A program made the translations under genes and the position numbers. Under the pieces are notes generated by a model. It had not been told where the DNA came from. It saw only the letters and a program-made list of their open reading frames with translations, and searched no databases. 64,000 nucleotides of DNA from Lichtheimia corymbifera B2541 (Eukaryota; Mucoromycota; Mucoromycetes; Mucorales; Lichtheimiaceae), in the NCBI GenBank assembly GCA_000697475.1, contig JNEU01000754.1, positions 173,973-237,972 of the forward strand, read 5' to 3'. This document shows positions 22,616 through 34,077 of the stretch, one piece after another. Positions within the stretch are counted from its first letter, which is position 1. The number at the start of each line of letters is the position of its first letter.

Positions 22616-24745
22616 TTACTGCTTGCGTTCAGGAGACTGATAGAGCCAATCAGTCACCATACGTGGCTGTTGTTGTTGTTGCTCACGAGCAGCAGCACCA
22701 TGCGTTGTCGAAACACCAGGTTGTGTAGTGGTTGTATCATCGTGATAGTCGCTTACATCAAACTCGCTTCGTGCATCATGTTGATCTCTCAACCCAACAT
22801 TGTGCATGGGATATTCAGCTGCACCCGTGGCAGTGGTCGTGTGATACGACATGTCAGTTGTGGGGGTGGGGAACCGAGTCTGCTGATTTTCGGGTGCTGA
22901 TGGGCGTGGTGGTGGTGGTGGATCCACCATAGAAAACACAACCGATTGACTACTATAGGGATCTTCAATGGACATGTTGCGTTGATACACAGAGGTAGCT
23001 GCTGCTGCAGATGTAAGAGGTGCAGCTTCCGTGCCCATGGAAGGTGGATAATCAACATTGACTGGTGACATGGGTCGCATAAACACGCCGTTGCCATAGC
23101 CATCGTGCGGTTGCGATGATACAGGGGATGATTGTTGCTGATATTTTTCACTGCCATATGCATTACCACCATTGATACCGCTGTTATTTTGAATAAAGTT
23201 GGTGATACGTTGGCTTAGTGGCCGGCTGTTTTGGGTTAATTCAACATCATTCTTCGATTGGAATTCGGATTCTTGACCCGAGCGAGAAATGGCAGAGTTT
23301 TGAGGCGTTGACAAATTACGACGAGGATGGAAAATCGAGATCTACAGTAGGAGGATGATCACGTGTCACTATCGGCCCATCATCATCATCATGAATCCAC
23401 CACTTACAAAGAGTAACCAAAGCACAATGATACACATGTTAACATTGGCAATGAGTAGATCGCATGCAAACTTGTTGGTATTGATAGTCTTGCCATCGGT
23501 CAAGCCATCCGCACACAAGATCACAAAGCATGCGCCATAAATGAACAAGACGCACGTCAAGATAATATTCATCTCCTTAAAGTACGACAATCGATTGACA
23601 ATGGCAGTGCTTGTTGAGCTCTTGGTACGCATTGAATAAGCAATAATACGCTTAAATCGAAAGTTGGATCGAATACCCAGGAATGCGGTGATCAATACTA
23701 TAATAGCCCCTAGCCATGAGTATCCATGCCACGATCCATCCCTCATTACTTTTTACCTTCACCGCCATATGCCAGCTGTGGTACAATCTCGCTCATCAGT
23801 TCGTCATAACTCCAACGCCACTGAAGAACCGGAAACATGGCTACGCTACCTAACGCCCTGTGTGCAGCAAGCGGAAAGATAAAAAAAAATCAAAGCATGT
23901 GAGAAACGAAAAATGGTTGGGGTGACATGATGATGATGATGCCCGTGTCTCTTTGCACATCCACTTACCAAAGAATATAAAACTTGAATTCAAAGGAACC
24001 CATAAAGCTTCTTTTGGCAACGCTATTGGACAAGTAGTTCCAAAAACATTGCATAAGGAAAAACACGCTTGTGTGAAAAGCAAAGGTGACACATTGGAGA
24101 TAGTCCATTGGCTACAGGTTACACAATAGGTAAGACAATCAGGGTGTTACGGTTTTTTCACACACATGTGTGAATGGATTGATGTCCACGTTGCTTTACC
24201 TGTATCGGCTTTTGGTTCTCAGGTGACCAAAATGCATATGGTTTTTGAACGATTGACCCGGTGGGCAGCATCATGAAGCCCTCAGTGTACTTGATGTATG
24301 TTGAATAAAAATCTAGTAGGGATCCGTGGATGGTTGGTGAGTTCCACAAACATGCTGTTCCAACGATCGATCTTTTATATTACCAACTACCGCTTGTGTT
24401 GTCATCATTATAAACATAATGACCGTAATGATGCTTCGCAGCTCGCCTGCAAAGAATTTGGAGGGTCGCAGACACTTGAACCTGTCATTCTTCCATATGC
24501 TGTAGATCAGGTACGCGGTAATATATACATCGAGAGTAGAACGCTCTATTGTGACCATGAAGGGATAGCGCGTAATTATGTTAGCATGCGTACAATGATA
24601 TCACATGGAAAAGAGGTGAATTGAATGATCAGCAGAATATACTTTACCTATGTATGAAAAATCACTAGATAGGGCCAATGGTGGGGTGGTCAATGTTAAT
24701 GAAATATTAAAACCGGTTATGTGAGTCCAGGGGTTGTATTCTCAT
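22616..24745 (-). CDS. Seven-helix receptor-like membrane protein with long Gln/Pro/Ser tail
   Basis: Eight exons: 24745-24714, 24664-24648, 24545-24384, 24312-24200, 24111-23969, 23857-23757, 23709-23408 and 23341-22616 (531 aa). About seven hydrophobic segments can be seen, including SIITVIMFIMMTTQAVV, MDYLQCVTFAFHTSVFFLMQ, AIIVLITAFLGI, MNIILTCVLFIYGACFVILC and NVNMCIIVLWLLF. A cytoplasmic-type tail of about 230 residues follows, with PPPPPRPSAP and a Q5 run. The layout is that of a fungal G-protein-coupled receptor, but no diagnostic motif is recognised, so the family is open. The first two exons, one of only 17 bp, are the least certain. They were chosen because the phases fit and because another ATG at 24783 is followed by a stop after 13 codons. 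Confidence 0.6.
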
Positions 24746-24783
24746 TTTGCGGATTGCTGATAGTTCCCGGGATTCTCGGCCAT
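24742..24783 (-). promoter_or_regulatory. Upstream open reading frame of the receptor-like gene
   Basis: A 13-codon frame (MAENPGNYQQSAK) ends with TGA that overlaps the proposed start as ATGA. Such a layout can lower or couple translation of the main frame. Confidence 0.35.
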
Positions 24784-25259
24784 GTTTGATTGTTTCTTTA
24801 CCTGAGATGGGTCATTAAAGCTGTCTACCCGGAAATAGAGTATGTATATGTGCTCTTTGATGGAATTAGATGTATAAAGAATGTGAGAGGCGTCGTCTGA
24901 GCGAGAGAGAGACAAAGAAAAAAGAGAGAAAGGAGGAAGGAAGGCGGGAACGAGGGGGGTCAGGGCCACATTCTATTTGCAATCAATTGCACAGTGGAGA
25001 TACTGTGCAACGTAGCTGGGCTTTTCACAACAATTAACACTTGCTTCTAACGGCAGTACCATTTGGGATGTCCGCACGCGTCAACCTGCCAATTTAGTTC
25101 CGCTTGAGTGATAGGTGGATGAGAGAGAGGGTGAATACCGGAGTTTGGGACCAAAAAACAAAATTGGGTATCCAGGGCAACCTCTTGTTCCTTTTTTTCT
25201 TTTTCACTCCATCCTTAAACTTGCACACTTTTTTTTCTCTCTTCTTTTCGTTATACACG
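24784..25259. other. Divergent intergenic region
   Basis: It lies between the receptor-like gene (minus) and the GPI protein (plus), so it holds both promoters. GAGAGAGA runs occur near 24900-24935 and 25120, and a polypyrimidine leader lies at 25190-25250 just before the GPI-protein start. Confidence 0.5.
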
Positions 25260-25832
25260 ATGAGACACCTTACACTCGTTTTTACGTCATTGCTTATGAT
25301 GGTGGTGGCAGTAACAGCCTCTGTTGAGTTGGAACAGATGCATCGCCTTTTCAAACGCGAAGACAAGTTGCCATACGACACTCTTCCCAACACCAACTGC
25401 CGCACTCCTTCCGTTTGCAGCAATATTAATCAACCTGTCAGCTGCCGCTGCGATGATACTGTCACCGTATGCCACAATCAAAACGGCCAATTCTGCTGGG
25501 GCTCCCAGAAATTGAACCAGACCACCAATTGCCCTTCCATTCCTGATTCTTGCAGCTCTCAATTCAACGGCACTGCCTCATGTCTCTGCAATGGCGACAC
25601 TGTTTTGTGTGTTGACGGCTATAATCATTACTGCTACGGTACTTATAGTGGTGACGCTGCAAGTGCCTCGGTATCCTTGCAACCCATCCCAGAACAATCA
25701 GCCTCCGCCACGTCGCCCTCGGATTCGAGCGAGTCTTCTAATTCTGGTGAATCGGCAGCTGTGTCCCTGACATCCATGAATGCCACTTTGCTTGCTGCTA
25801 TTATGGGTTTCTTGGCTTTCTTTTCATTGTAA
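25260..25832 (+). CDS. Secreted GPI-anchored cysteine-rich cell-wall protein
   Basis: Single exon, 190 aa. The start at 25260 opens a signal peptide (MRHLTLVFTSLLMMVVAVTA). A KR site (LFKRED, about residue 33) could be cut by a Kex2-type protease. Two related cysteine modules follow: TPSVCSNINQPVSCRCDD with GQFCWG, then IPDSCSSQFNGTASCLCNGD with NHYCYG. Each ends in a C-[WY]-G turn. A Ser-rich stretch and a hydrophobic tail (TLLAAIMGFLAFFSL) with no charged residue after it fit GPI-anchor addition. It is probably exported to the plasma membrane or wall. The family is not recognised, and there is no homology to the secreted protein of the tandem array beyond being Cys-rich. Frame in the open upstream region to 25104 is leader. 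Confidence 0.8.
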   Translation: MRHLTLVFTSLLMMVVAVTASVELEQMHRLFKREDKLPYDTLPNTNCRTPSVCSNINQPVSCRCDDTVTVCHNQNGQFCWGSQKLNQTTNCPSIPDSCSSQFNGTASCLCNGDTVLCVDGYNHYCYGTYSGDAASASVSLQPIPEQSASATSPSDSSESSNSGESAAVSLTSMNATLLAAIMGFLAFFSL

Positions 25833-26807
25833 AATTATCAATCAACACTCACCCCCGACTTCTCCTACACACGAAAAGGAAATCTTTGTGCCCCATCATC
25901 ACCAACACACCATCATCACCACCACCACATCTCCTCCTACCCCCTTGTTCCTTATCCTTCTCTTATTCTATCTTTGGGAACTCTCTTTATTCATTGATAA
26001 ACATTACTCAACATACACATTTTCATTCTTTCTTTTTGCTTGGATCTTTGTTTTTGGCATATCTCTCTATAGACGCAGCGTTACATTTCTTTCTTTTGCA
26101 TACATAACAACAATGAAGATATATCGGGGTGGTTTTTTAATCGCAAGACTCATCTCCGATGTTACACGTTACCAAAACTTGGCCATAATGGCATTTGATT
26201 TGTGTTACTGTGAGCGAATGAAAAGGTGCTGTGTCACACAAAGTGGAAGCAATTAAACTCAATAATTACTGAGGAACGCATTGATCACTCTATAAATCTA
26301 CGAGGTTTGTATAGCACAAGGGTGGACTTATTCGGTTCCGGTACGGGTCCTTTTAAGGGGTTGAAAAGGGATGGTTGAGTCTCATGCATGATAAATCACC
26401 TTAATCCGACTTACATCATCTGATGATGTCTAGTCGGCAAAACCTTCTTTTTCCAGTTAGGTAGATCGGCAACAACCAGCAGTGTGGATGAATCTCATTA
26501 TACAGAAATACGATTACAGAAATAAAAGGATCGCTCCACGCATAGTAGCAATTGAGCCGCTTTTCCGAACATGAGCAAGTTAATTGAGATACAGTCACTT
26601 TGTGTAGTATGGGGTGTACAATGCATATGGGACCTGGCCAATTGATGCACCAGGATGGAGAAAAATGGGAATACCTAAAGTAGTGCTGATGATGATGCAT
26701 TAAACAATACAAGGAGACGTTTAGCATTGTTACGCTACAGATTGGCATCATCAAGGTCACACTTTTTATATCAAGGTATATGATGATACACTTTATTCTA
26801 CGTGTTA
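25833..26807. other. Intergenic, no gene recognised
   Basis: The first 350 bp are strongly pyrimidine- and CACCAT-rich (3' UTR of the GPI gene). The remainder holds open stretches up to 159 codons (26416-26895 minus), part of which is the 3' end of the MFS gene; the rest has no motif. Confidence 0.5.
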
Positions 26808-28008
26808 TTAGGCATGTTGGGGACGGGAAAGGCGTCCAATGGAAAAGACGAGAATACTGAATGCACAAAGGATGGCATTGCATCGAAACATCCAAATGGC
26901 ACCGAGATAGCTATCGAGATAACCACCCAAGAGCGCGCCTAAGCCATTGCCAAGACCAAGATGCAACGAACCAAGAACACCTTGAGCAACAGCACGCTGT
27001 TCTGGTGGGAAAAAGCTATCGACTTCGCTAACAGCAGTGCTCCAAAAGATGGCAAAACCAAATCCATGCATTGTCTGCAAGCAAATTGCAATCACAAAGC
27101 TTACAAACGAGTCAGGTACCAACCACGTGTAGGCAAGACAACGCGCAATGGTTACAAAATGAGCAAACACTACCAATTTTGTCACGCTAAAACGCTCAGA
27201 CAGCTATATCAAACATACATCAGCCTTCTTGCCATGATAAAAAGTGATGAGTTCCCTTACTTGTTTGGAGAAGTAAAAACACAACAGCTCTGTAGAACCA
27301 CCCACAGGACCAGTCCACCCGATCCAACTTGCTGGCATATGGAGATGATTGTTGAGGAACAAAAAGAGGTAATTGATAACAATTGATAGCACGATACCAA
27401 ACAACAAGGTGGTGCTCAAAAACGTCAGTACGCGTGGTGATCGAAACGATGCACCATCTGGTACTTGTACTGAATCCGATTCTTCTCCTGTAGCAGCTGG
27501 TAGTAAAACGGATGCATGCTCCACCGATAAAACACGTGATACTGCCAAGCCCAAATTTGTTTCCAATGCATCATTTGCTTCTTCTCTTAAGGTACGTGCA
27601 CGTGATACAATGGATGAGGTCAACTTGAGTTGGTTAGCTGCGGCCCCAATCCATGCTTCGTCTTCCTTGCCATCGTAGTTATAGTGTGTGGATGATGCTA
27701 CCTGGTGCAAAAGCCTTGTGCGTTCATCATTTCCCGCATCTGTGTAATCGTTATGTTGTTGCTGTACACTGCTCTCGTCATCCAAGTAGTCAAATGTTGC
27801 AGGAGAAGGGATCCGTGTCATAAAAGCGAACACCGTGAAACACAAGGTCGAGCCACCACATACCCAAAACATCATGTCCAAATTGTTGGTGATTGACATC
27901 AATACACCCACGAGAAGGATAGTCAATCCAGCAGAGACGGATCCCCATAGACGTTGCTCCCCTATTATAAATCATGTGACATGTCAGAAAATGAGCTTTA
28001 ACAAACGT

Positions 28009-28039
<31 letters not shown>

Positions 28040-28518
28040 CACTTGCCATAAAGGATCTTGTTAGGGCCGAGGATTTTCATGACTGCACTGTCAACAAGAG
28101 CCACATTTGGTAACGCGAAAAAGGCAAATGCCAGGGATAGAGCACATGTTGCCATGACAATCGATCCATTACTACTGTCACTACCACCACCATGGGAGGA
28201 GGAGGAAGAAAACGTGAACATGGCAGCATCATACATGGCTTGTACATAATGGCCAATGCCCATGATACACATCACCGAGAGACAACCGATACAGCCTGTG
28301 ATTGCCATGGTAACGCCATGGAGATTTGGACGTTTGTCGACCACATAGGCCCATATAGGACATGCAATGGATTGAACAAAAGGGGCTATGGCAATGGTAA
28401 AGCCAATCTGGTCGGATGAAAATCGAAGCACATTATGATAATACAATGCAAAGTAGGGTGGGCATGCCGTTAGCAAACCAAAGACGGTAATGTAAAGTAG
28501 TTTACAAAGAAGGTACAT
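26808..28518 (-). CDS. Major facilitator superfamily transporter, MFS_1-like (LacY/MFSD6-type)
   Basis: Three exons: 28518-28047, 27961-27261 and 27203-26808 (522 aa). About twelve membrane segments are visible in two halves. The first has YITVFGLLTACPPYFALYY and IAPFVQSIACPIWAYVVDKR. The central loop is about 130 residues, hydrophilic, with YDGKEDEAW and acidic runs. The second half contains LTFLSTTLLFGIVLSIVINY and ends near LGGYLDSYLG then AFSILVFSIGRLSR. The VVDKRPNLHG loop corresponds to the conserved loop 2-3 of MFS_1-like carriers. The substrate is unknown. Intron 1 (27962-28046) works only with a GC donor (TATG|GCAAGT) and starts with a CA repeat on the coding strand. The start is the only ATG before the first helix. 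Confidence 0.88.
28012..28039. repeat. (TG)n microsatellite inside MFS intron 1
   Basis: GTGTATGTG followed by about eleven GT units. It begins only a few bases from the GC donor of the intron, so length changes could affect splicing. Confidence 0.8.
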
Positions 28519-29001
28519 GGAATGATGTGAACGAGAAAGAGAAATGACAATGGATGATCATGGGCAAAAAAGTGGTGGATGGATGTTTTTATATATCCAA
28601 GGAAGGAGATGATGATGATGATGATGAATTTTCCCGCTTATTTGCTGCACATGCATGGGCAACCTCGGTATAGGTCCTTGCATCGGCCGAGTCAGTGCTG
28701 CTGATCATTGATTGTTTCAAGGGTTAGAAAAAAATAGATGCATAGCGGGTACACCATATTTGCGGGGTCAAAGTGGAGTAACAACTCTTATCGCTCGGCA
28801 CACTGCAAACTTTGTTTTCGGTTTCTCTCTTGTCTTTCGAGCAATTTATCCATTTTAGTTTTCTGACATGTTATATATGGATTTGGGGATGAAAGGATAC
28901 GCTATTTGTAGTGTGGGTGTATATATGTGTGTCGAGAGAAATGATTTATCTTACAGCATACTGAGGAAAGGGGGTTGGGTAGCGGAACGAGATGGGGGTA
29001 G
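28519..29001. other. Intergenic, MFS promoter and aminotransferase 3' flank
   Basis: It contains a GATGATGATG microsatellite at 28605-28627 and the TATA box noted separately. No gene is seen. Confidence 0.55.
28586..28596 (-). promoter_or_regulatory. TATA box of the MFS gene
   Basis: ATATATAAAAA on the minus strand, about 70 bp upstream of the start at 28518. Confidence 0.45.
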
Positions 29002-30637
29002 TCAAGCCTTAAGGTAACCAAGCTCAGTGAAGGTTTGCTTGAAAGAGTCAATCACCTTTTGGATATGGCCACGCTCATCTTCCATGACAGAGATACCCAT
29101 GTGGCTACATTAAAAAAAAAAGGATGTCAGAGTCAGTATCTCTTTCTCTCCCCCCCCCCCCATCGACACATCACGTGGTGCATATGCTTGACATGACGCA
29201 TCCGAATATTCAACTTACCCAATTCTGATGTACTTGGGAGCACAGTCCTTGTGAAGACCACCAGCGATTTGGACACCCTTGGTGGCAAGGCTGGGGACAA
29301 CTTGGGGAATAGTGATACCTTCAGGGAGCCAGATGGCGGTCATACCGTTAGCAGCACCCTCCTCAGTGTGAGCCAACAACTTGAAGCCCAAGTCTTGGAC
29401 GGTCTTGCGGAAGTTGGAAGCAACTTGTTGGTGCTTAGCAAAGGTAGCCTCCATGGGTTGGCTGGTGATGCGCTTAAGCGAGGAGTGGAGAGCATAGATA
29501 AGTTGAACAGCGGGAGTGGCAAAGTAAGCAGGCTTGCGGGATTCGTAGGCTTGCATGACTATTTTGGTAACATGTGTCAATCATCATGCGATACAACATA
29601 CACACACAATTCCCACCCCTCTCTCTCTAAATGCTCAAACTCATTTTTCCCTTCTCTCTCCTTTCTCTTGAATCATCATGCTACTTACTAGGGATCCACT
29701 TGTTCCAGTTGGAGTAGTAGGAAGGAACGGGGGTCTTGCGGCTCTTGAAGGTCTCAATAGCGTGGGGGCTGGCAATGACAATAGACAAACCAGGGGGAAC
29801 ACCAAGACCCTTTTGGGAACCAGTGATAACAACATCCAAGTTCCATTCATCGAAGCGGATTTCCTCAGAGCCAACAGAGCAAACACCATCAACAACAACC
29901 AAGGTTTCAGGGGAGTTGGCCTTGACGATCTCAGCTACGCTCTTGATATCAGAAAGGACACCAGTGCTAAATGAAAAATATGCATGTGTCAGAGATTTGT
30001 AATAGATTATCTCTTCCTTTTTGAGTCACTACTTACGAGGTATCGACGTGGGTAACAGTGACCATCTTGTACTTCTTGCCAGCAACGGCTTGCTTGATCT
30101 CATCAGCGGAAGGACGACCACCAACGGGAGCGCGCAAGTGAGTGATCTTGGCACCATAGACTTCCAAGCTAAAACAAAATTCCAATGACCGATTAGCCCA
30201 CATGCATGCATATAGATACTTTCATGTGTGCTGCCGAATCTTCACACACAGCCTCCGACAACGTACCATTCAGCAAAGTGGTCACCAAAGTAACCAGTGT
30301 TGATGACGAGGACTTCATCACCAGCTTCGATCAAGTTGACCATCATGTCCCAACCCAAAGTGCCGGAGCCGGAAACAATGAAGGGTTGAGCCTTCTCAGA
30401 GAGAACGACCTTACGGACCATCTCGATGGATTCACCAAAGACGGGGATAAAGTTGGGGTCAACGTGAGAGGTGGCAGGAGTGCCCATGGCAGCGAGAACA
30501 TCTTCGTGGAACTCGATAGGGCCTGAAACAAGGAGTTGATGTATATGAGTAAACCATTACTGCTGTCAAACCACCCTTCTCAACCGGATCCAAAGAGTTT
30601 GCTTACCAGGAATCATGCAAAGTTTATGAGGAGCCAT
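29002..30637 (-). CDS. Alanine-glyoxylate / serine-pyruvate aminotransferase
   Basis: Six exons: 30637-30607, 30522-30267, 30168-30037, 29966-29689, 29558-29219 and 29104-29002 (379 aa). This class-V PLP enzyme converts glyoxylate to glycine using alanine or serine, in peroxisome or mitochondrion. Motifs: MIPGPIEFHEDVLAAMG, the glycine turn SGSGTLGWD, THVDTSTGV, the Asp in VVVDGVCSVGSEE, and the PLP lysine in ITGSQKGLGVPPG. The last exons carry GISVMEDERGH and end LGYLKA. No SKL-type peroxisomal signal is seen at the C-terminus. The usual start is at 30637. An in-frame ATG at 30757 would add a hydrophobic leader of 40 residues. Codon use is strongly biased, so the gene is probably highly expressed. 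Confidence 0.95.
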
Positions 30638-31685
30638 TGTTGTAGTTGGGATAGTGAGGATACCGTAAAGAACAAAGACAGTGAAGAAGATAACGGTGAA
30701 GAACAGAAAAAAAGGCCACTGTTGGCAAAACAAGCTTGCGTATTTACGTCCAATCATGTTGGTGACGCGTTTCTCCCGAAAGACCAGACATTCAAAGGTA
30801 CTTCCGTCAAGGCGGCTTTTTTTCTAACCGACAAACAAAATATACCTCATTAGACTCCGCAATCACACCCTCACCCCGCACTCTGTTCAGCCCTTTACAA
30901 CCAACCATATTCAAGAATACTTACATTTTTCCCCAATCCATCTACTTAGCGTGCGAAAACAATGGACGTCCTCTGGTTCCTTTTCTTTTTCCATCACCAA
31001 TAGCCCGTGGTTTGTTTATAGCAATGCTGTGTAATGTTTGGTTTGTCAAAAGGTTGAATGGCAACGATGCATTGTACTACCATCATTATTATTCATCATC
31101 GAAGGATCACCACATTCCTTTCCACACACCCACACACATACCTCAAATATCCAAAATCTGATCCAATCACTGGGTGAATCCCATACATTCATTCGAAACC
31201 CTATATTACAAATAGTTGTTTCAGCATGGCCAGGGAGCAATTCATAGCAAATGAGAGATCATCTACCTTTGGCGCCGGTGAAGGTTGCCTGCTATGGATA
31301 TGAACCGCGGCAGAGTAGATCTTGGGCTCATCCTTTTCTTGTTTCGATCCGGTGCGATGTAGTGCATGGTATATTTTCCCCTGTGAACAAGATTCATGCA
31401 GCCGAAGTAGAGTATGATCGTATATCCGAACGTACTTTTGCATAATGTCGTTTTCGTTCTCTATCTCTTTCGGTTCTCTATCACATCGGATATACACCGC
31501 ACAGACATCATCATGTAAATCCTCCCTCCCATCCGAATGATGCTGCGTCGTGCTGCTTCACCGTATTGGTCTTTTTCTCACGCATATCCAATTCCACGTC
31601 TTTTTTTTTCCAATGGATGATGTCAATCGATCTTTATTGCGTGCTTGACACATATTTCCTGATAAATATAAATATGTCTATATGC
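30638..31685. other. Intergenic, aminotransferase promoter and unassigned DNA
   Basis: The first 120 bp are open in frame with the aminotransferase (see findings). The rest has CACACACACC-type simple sequence (31120-31145) and a minus-strand open piece (31210-31490) that could be the lower end of the WD40 relic, but it shows no motif. Confidence 0.45.
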
Positions 31686-32140
31686 TGGGATGGGACAGCT
31701 GCTGCCTCATCAAGTGAGTGCGACGACGTCGATCATGTGATTGATGCCCCTATCGAGTGTTGTCCTTGCAATGGATATATCATCATTCGATCCAAAAGTG
31801 ACGCTATATCATCTGGGTGCAGTTAAGCAGTAATCGAACATATGGAGCGTGGTGATACTGAGCGCGTTGTGGGTCATAAAAGTGCGAGCTTGGTGTAAAG
31901 TTGAATACAAGTCGTTGCCGCGCGTATTGCCAGTACTGCTGCACACAACGACACGTTCGATTGGGTCAATGACAACTGCTGTGAGCTTGGTTCCTGATAG
32001 CTGGGGGATGTGCGTGTGTTGTGAACCAGTAATCCATAAGCTGAATAGCTCAATTCCAACCACCCAAAAGTCAAAAGTCACTCGTATCAAAGCCAAGCGA
32101 GGTTCATCGTGTCCATGTGAGATTGCTCAATTGTAAAATA
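31686..32140 (-). pseudogene. Decayed WD40-repeat fragment, WDR18/Ipi3-like
   Basis: The minus strand reads ELFSLWITGSQ, then SGTKLTAVVIDPIERVVVC, then LYSTLHQARTF, then HNALSITTLHMFDYCLTA. After a stop and frame change it reads VTFGSNDDISIARTTLD. The order (propeller strand, VTxVxIDPxER, a short linker, a second blade with SNDxxI) resembles the middle of WDR18/Ipi3, a pre-60S ribosome assembly factor. Stops, missing WD dipeptides and lost surrounding blades show it is a relic. This rests on remembered family patterns only. Confidence 0.35.
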
Positions 32141-32865
32141 GTGGTCAATGTGTATTGTGAATGGGAGCACTCTATCATAGAGAACCGGGCTGGAAACGGG
32201 AGAAAACAGTAACGAGAATGAAATAGTCGGGAGAAACGACACCATTAATTCCCAGCGCCCTCATTCTTTATTATATGATCCGCTTCTACCAGTAGTGGGC
32301 TTGATAACACCAGTATCATCAAAGATGAATGTTTCAAGAGATGTATCTGTGCACAAGGAAAACCAAGAAGTAAGCAATACATCCAATCAGAGATGACACA
32401 CACACATCACAAGGCTACACCCAAGCACGCAATCTGCCCACAAAGTAGCACCAGCATTTGGATTGGCATCACACGTGTGTAATAATCCCAAGATGCTTAT
32501 CGACCACAGACATCACCAACTTATCGACAAGGAAGCTGCTGACTATGATTTGGATTTGATGTCTCAAAGGAACTACTTTATGCAAATGATGATGCTGTGG
32601 TGGTAGAGAGACGGACAAGTTTTAATAAACATTGTATGATAAGCTCACACGCACGTACAACTTGCATGAAATTAGGCTGGTTTCATTTTACAGCGTTACG
32701 CAAATGAATGATCACGGTCTGCAAGACGATGGCGCAATTGTTCGAATACCCAATAAAATTCAAAAAGCGCACCAACAACAAGGTCTGTGACCCCAATAAA
32801 TACAGCGAGACGCGACAGCGGAACGAAAAGACACCTCTTTTTCTTCTTTTATTCTACTCACAAAC
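32141..32865. other. Intergenic, peroxiredoxin upstream region
   Basis: No reading frame of note. ACACACACATCAC simple sequence occurs near 32397, and a pyrimidine-rich leader (TCTTTTTCTTC) lies just before the start at 32866. Confidence 0.55.
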
Positions 32866-33805
32866 ATGACTCTTCGTCTCGGTTCTACTGCTCCTGGTAA
32901 GTTGCTTTCGTGTTGGTTATTATGGGTATATGGTACATACATACGCATGTGTGTGCGCACCCCCTTCTGGCTGAGCGGAGGACAATAGTAAGGTTTGCTT
33001 ACCGGCATAAACTGACAAGGGGTGATTTCTACATTATATAGACTTTGAAGCCAAAACCACCAAGGGTGATATCAAGTTCCATGACTTTATCGGTGACAAG
33101 TGGGCTATCTTGTTCTCCCATCCTGCTGATTTCAGTAAGTCGATGATGATGATGTCAATGTGACCAAAGATGCTGGGTGAACTTTACTTATGAAAACAAC
33201 AATGATAGCCCCCGTTTGCACTACCGAGTTGGGCCTTGTCGCTGCTCTTCAAGATGAATTTGATAAGCGTGGCGTCAAAGTGATTGGATTGTCTGCCAAC
33301 GACCTTGATTCGCATGAAAAATGGATCAATGATATCAATGAAATCAACAGTGTCGACCTCCAATTCCCCATCATTGCTGATGCTGACCGCAAGGTCTCTG
33401 AGCTTTATGACATGTTGGATCATCAGGTAAAGAAACACTACAGAGGAAGCATACAGTATAATTTACTCATGGATGACGATGATCATTTTTTAGGATGCTA
33501 CCAACATTGATGCTAAGGGTGTCCCATTCACTGTACGCTCCGTCTTTATTGTGGATCCCAAAAAGACCATCCGCTTGATCCTCACTTACCCTGCTTCGAC
33601 TGGCCGTAACTTTGATGAAATCTTGCGTGTCATTGACTCTTTGCAACTTGGTGACAAGCACCGCATCACCACTCCTGGTAACTGGAAGAAGGGCGATGAT
33701 GTTATTGTTCACCCAAGCGTGTCCACTGAAGAAGCACAAAAGCTCTTCCCCAAGGGTGTCAAGGTCGTGCGTCCTTATCTCCGCCTTACTCCCTCTCCTT
33801 TCTAA
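32866..33805 (+). CDS. 1-Cys peroxiredoxin (Prx6/Prx1 type)
   Basis: Four exons: 32866-32896, 33042-33134, 33209-33426 and 33494-33805 (217 aa). It reduces hydrogen peroxide and organic hydroperoxides. The active site reads SHPADFTPVCTTELG, with the peroxidatic Cys and the Thr two to three residues before. The catalytic Arg lies in FTVRSVFIVDPKK. The Prx6-type C-terminal domain is present (GNWKKGDDVIVHPSV, then KVVRPYLRLTPSPF). Length fits the family. No mitochondrial leader is seen, so the protein is probably cytosolic. All introns are GT-AG and fit in frame. Confidence 0.95.
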
Positions 33806-34077
33806 AAAGCTTATCCTTTCTCAATTGCACATATATTCTCACACACTTTGCTTAGCTATATCAACACGCCTTTTATTCCATCCTCTTTTGCTTGAATGAC
33901 AAATAATACGTGGTTCTATCAGAGATACTTTTTTGGGTGCATGTGTGTGTACGTGTAACACCAGGGAAGCGGTTGGGTCTGTAAATGGGTAGGGTATCAC
34001 AAAATGTGCACCTCTTGTTGCTTTCTTTTATTTCCCTCTTTTCCAGGACATCTTATTCAACCTTTCTCTTCCACAAC

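Noticed and set aside
24742..24969. Start of the receptor-like gene at 24783 or further upstream
   Set aside because: That frame stops after MAENPGNYQQSAK and offers no GT or good GC donor before the stop; the start at 24745 fits all phases.
28600..28630. CRISPR-like or regulatory array at the GATGATGATG run
   Set aside because: Simple trinucleotide microsatellite; a eukaryotic locus with no spacers.
29251..30530. Long open frames on the plus strand opposite the aminotransferase exons
   Set aside because: They mirror exons of a strongly codon-biased gene, cross its introns, and have no motif; they are shadows.
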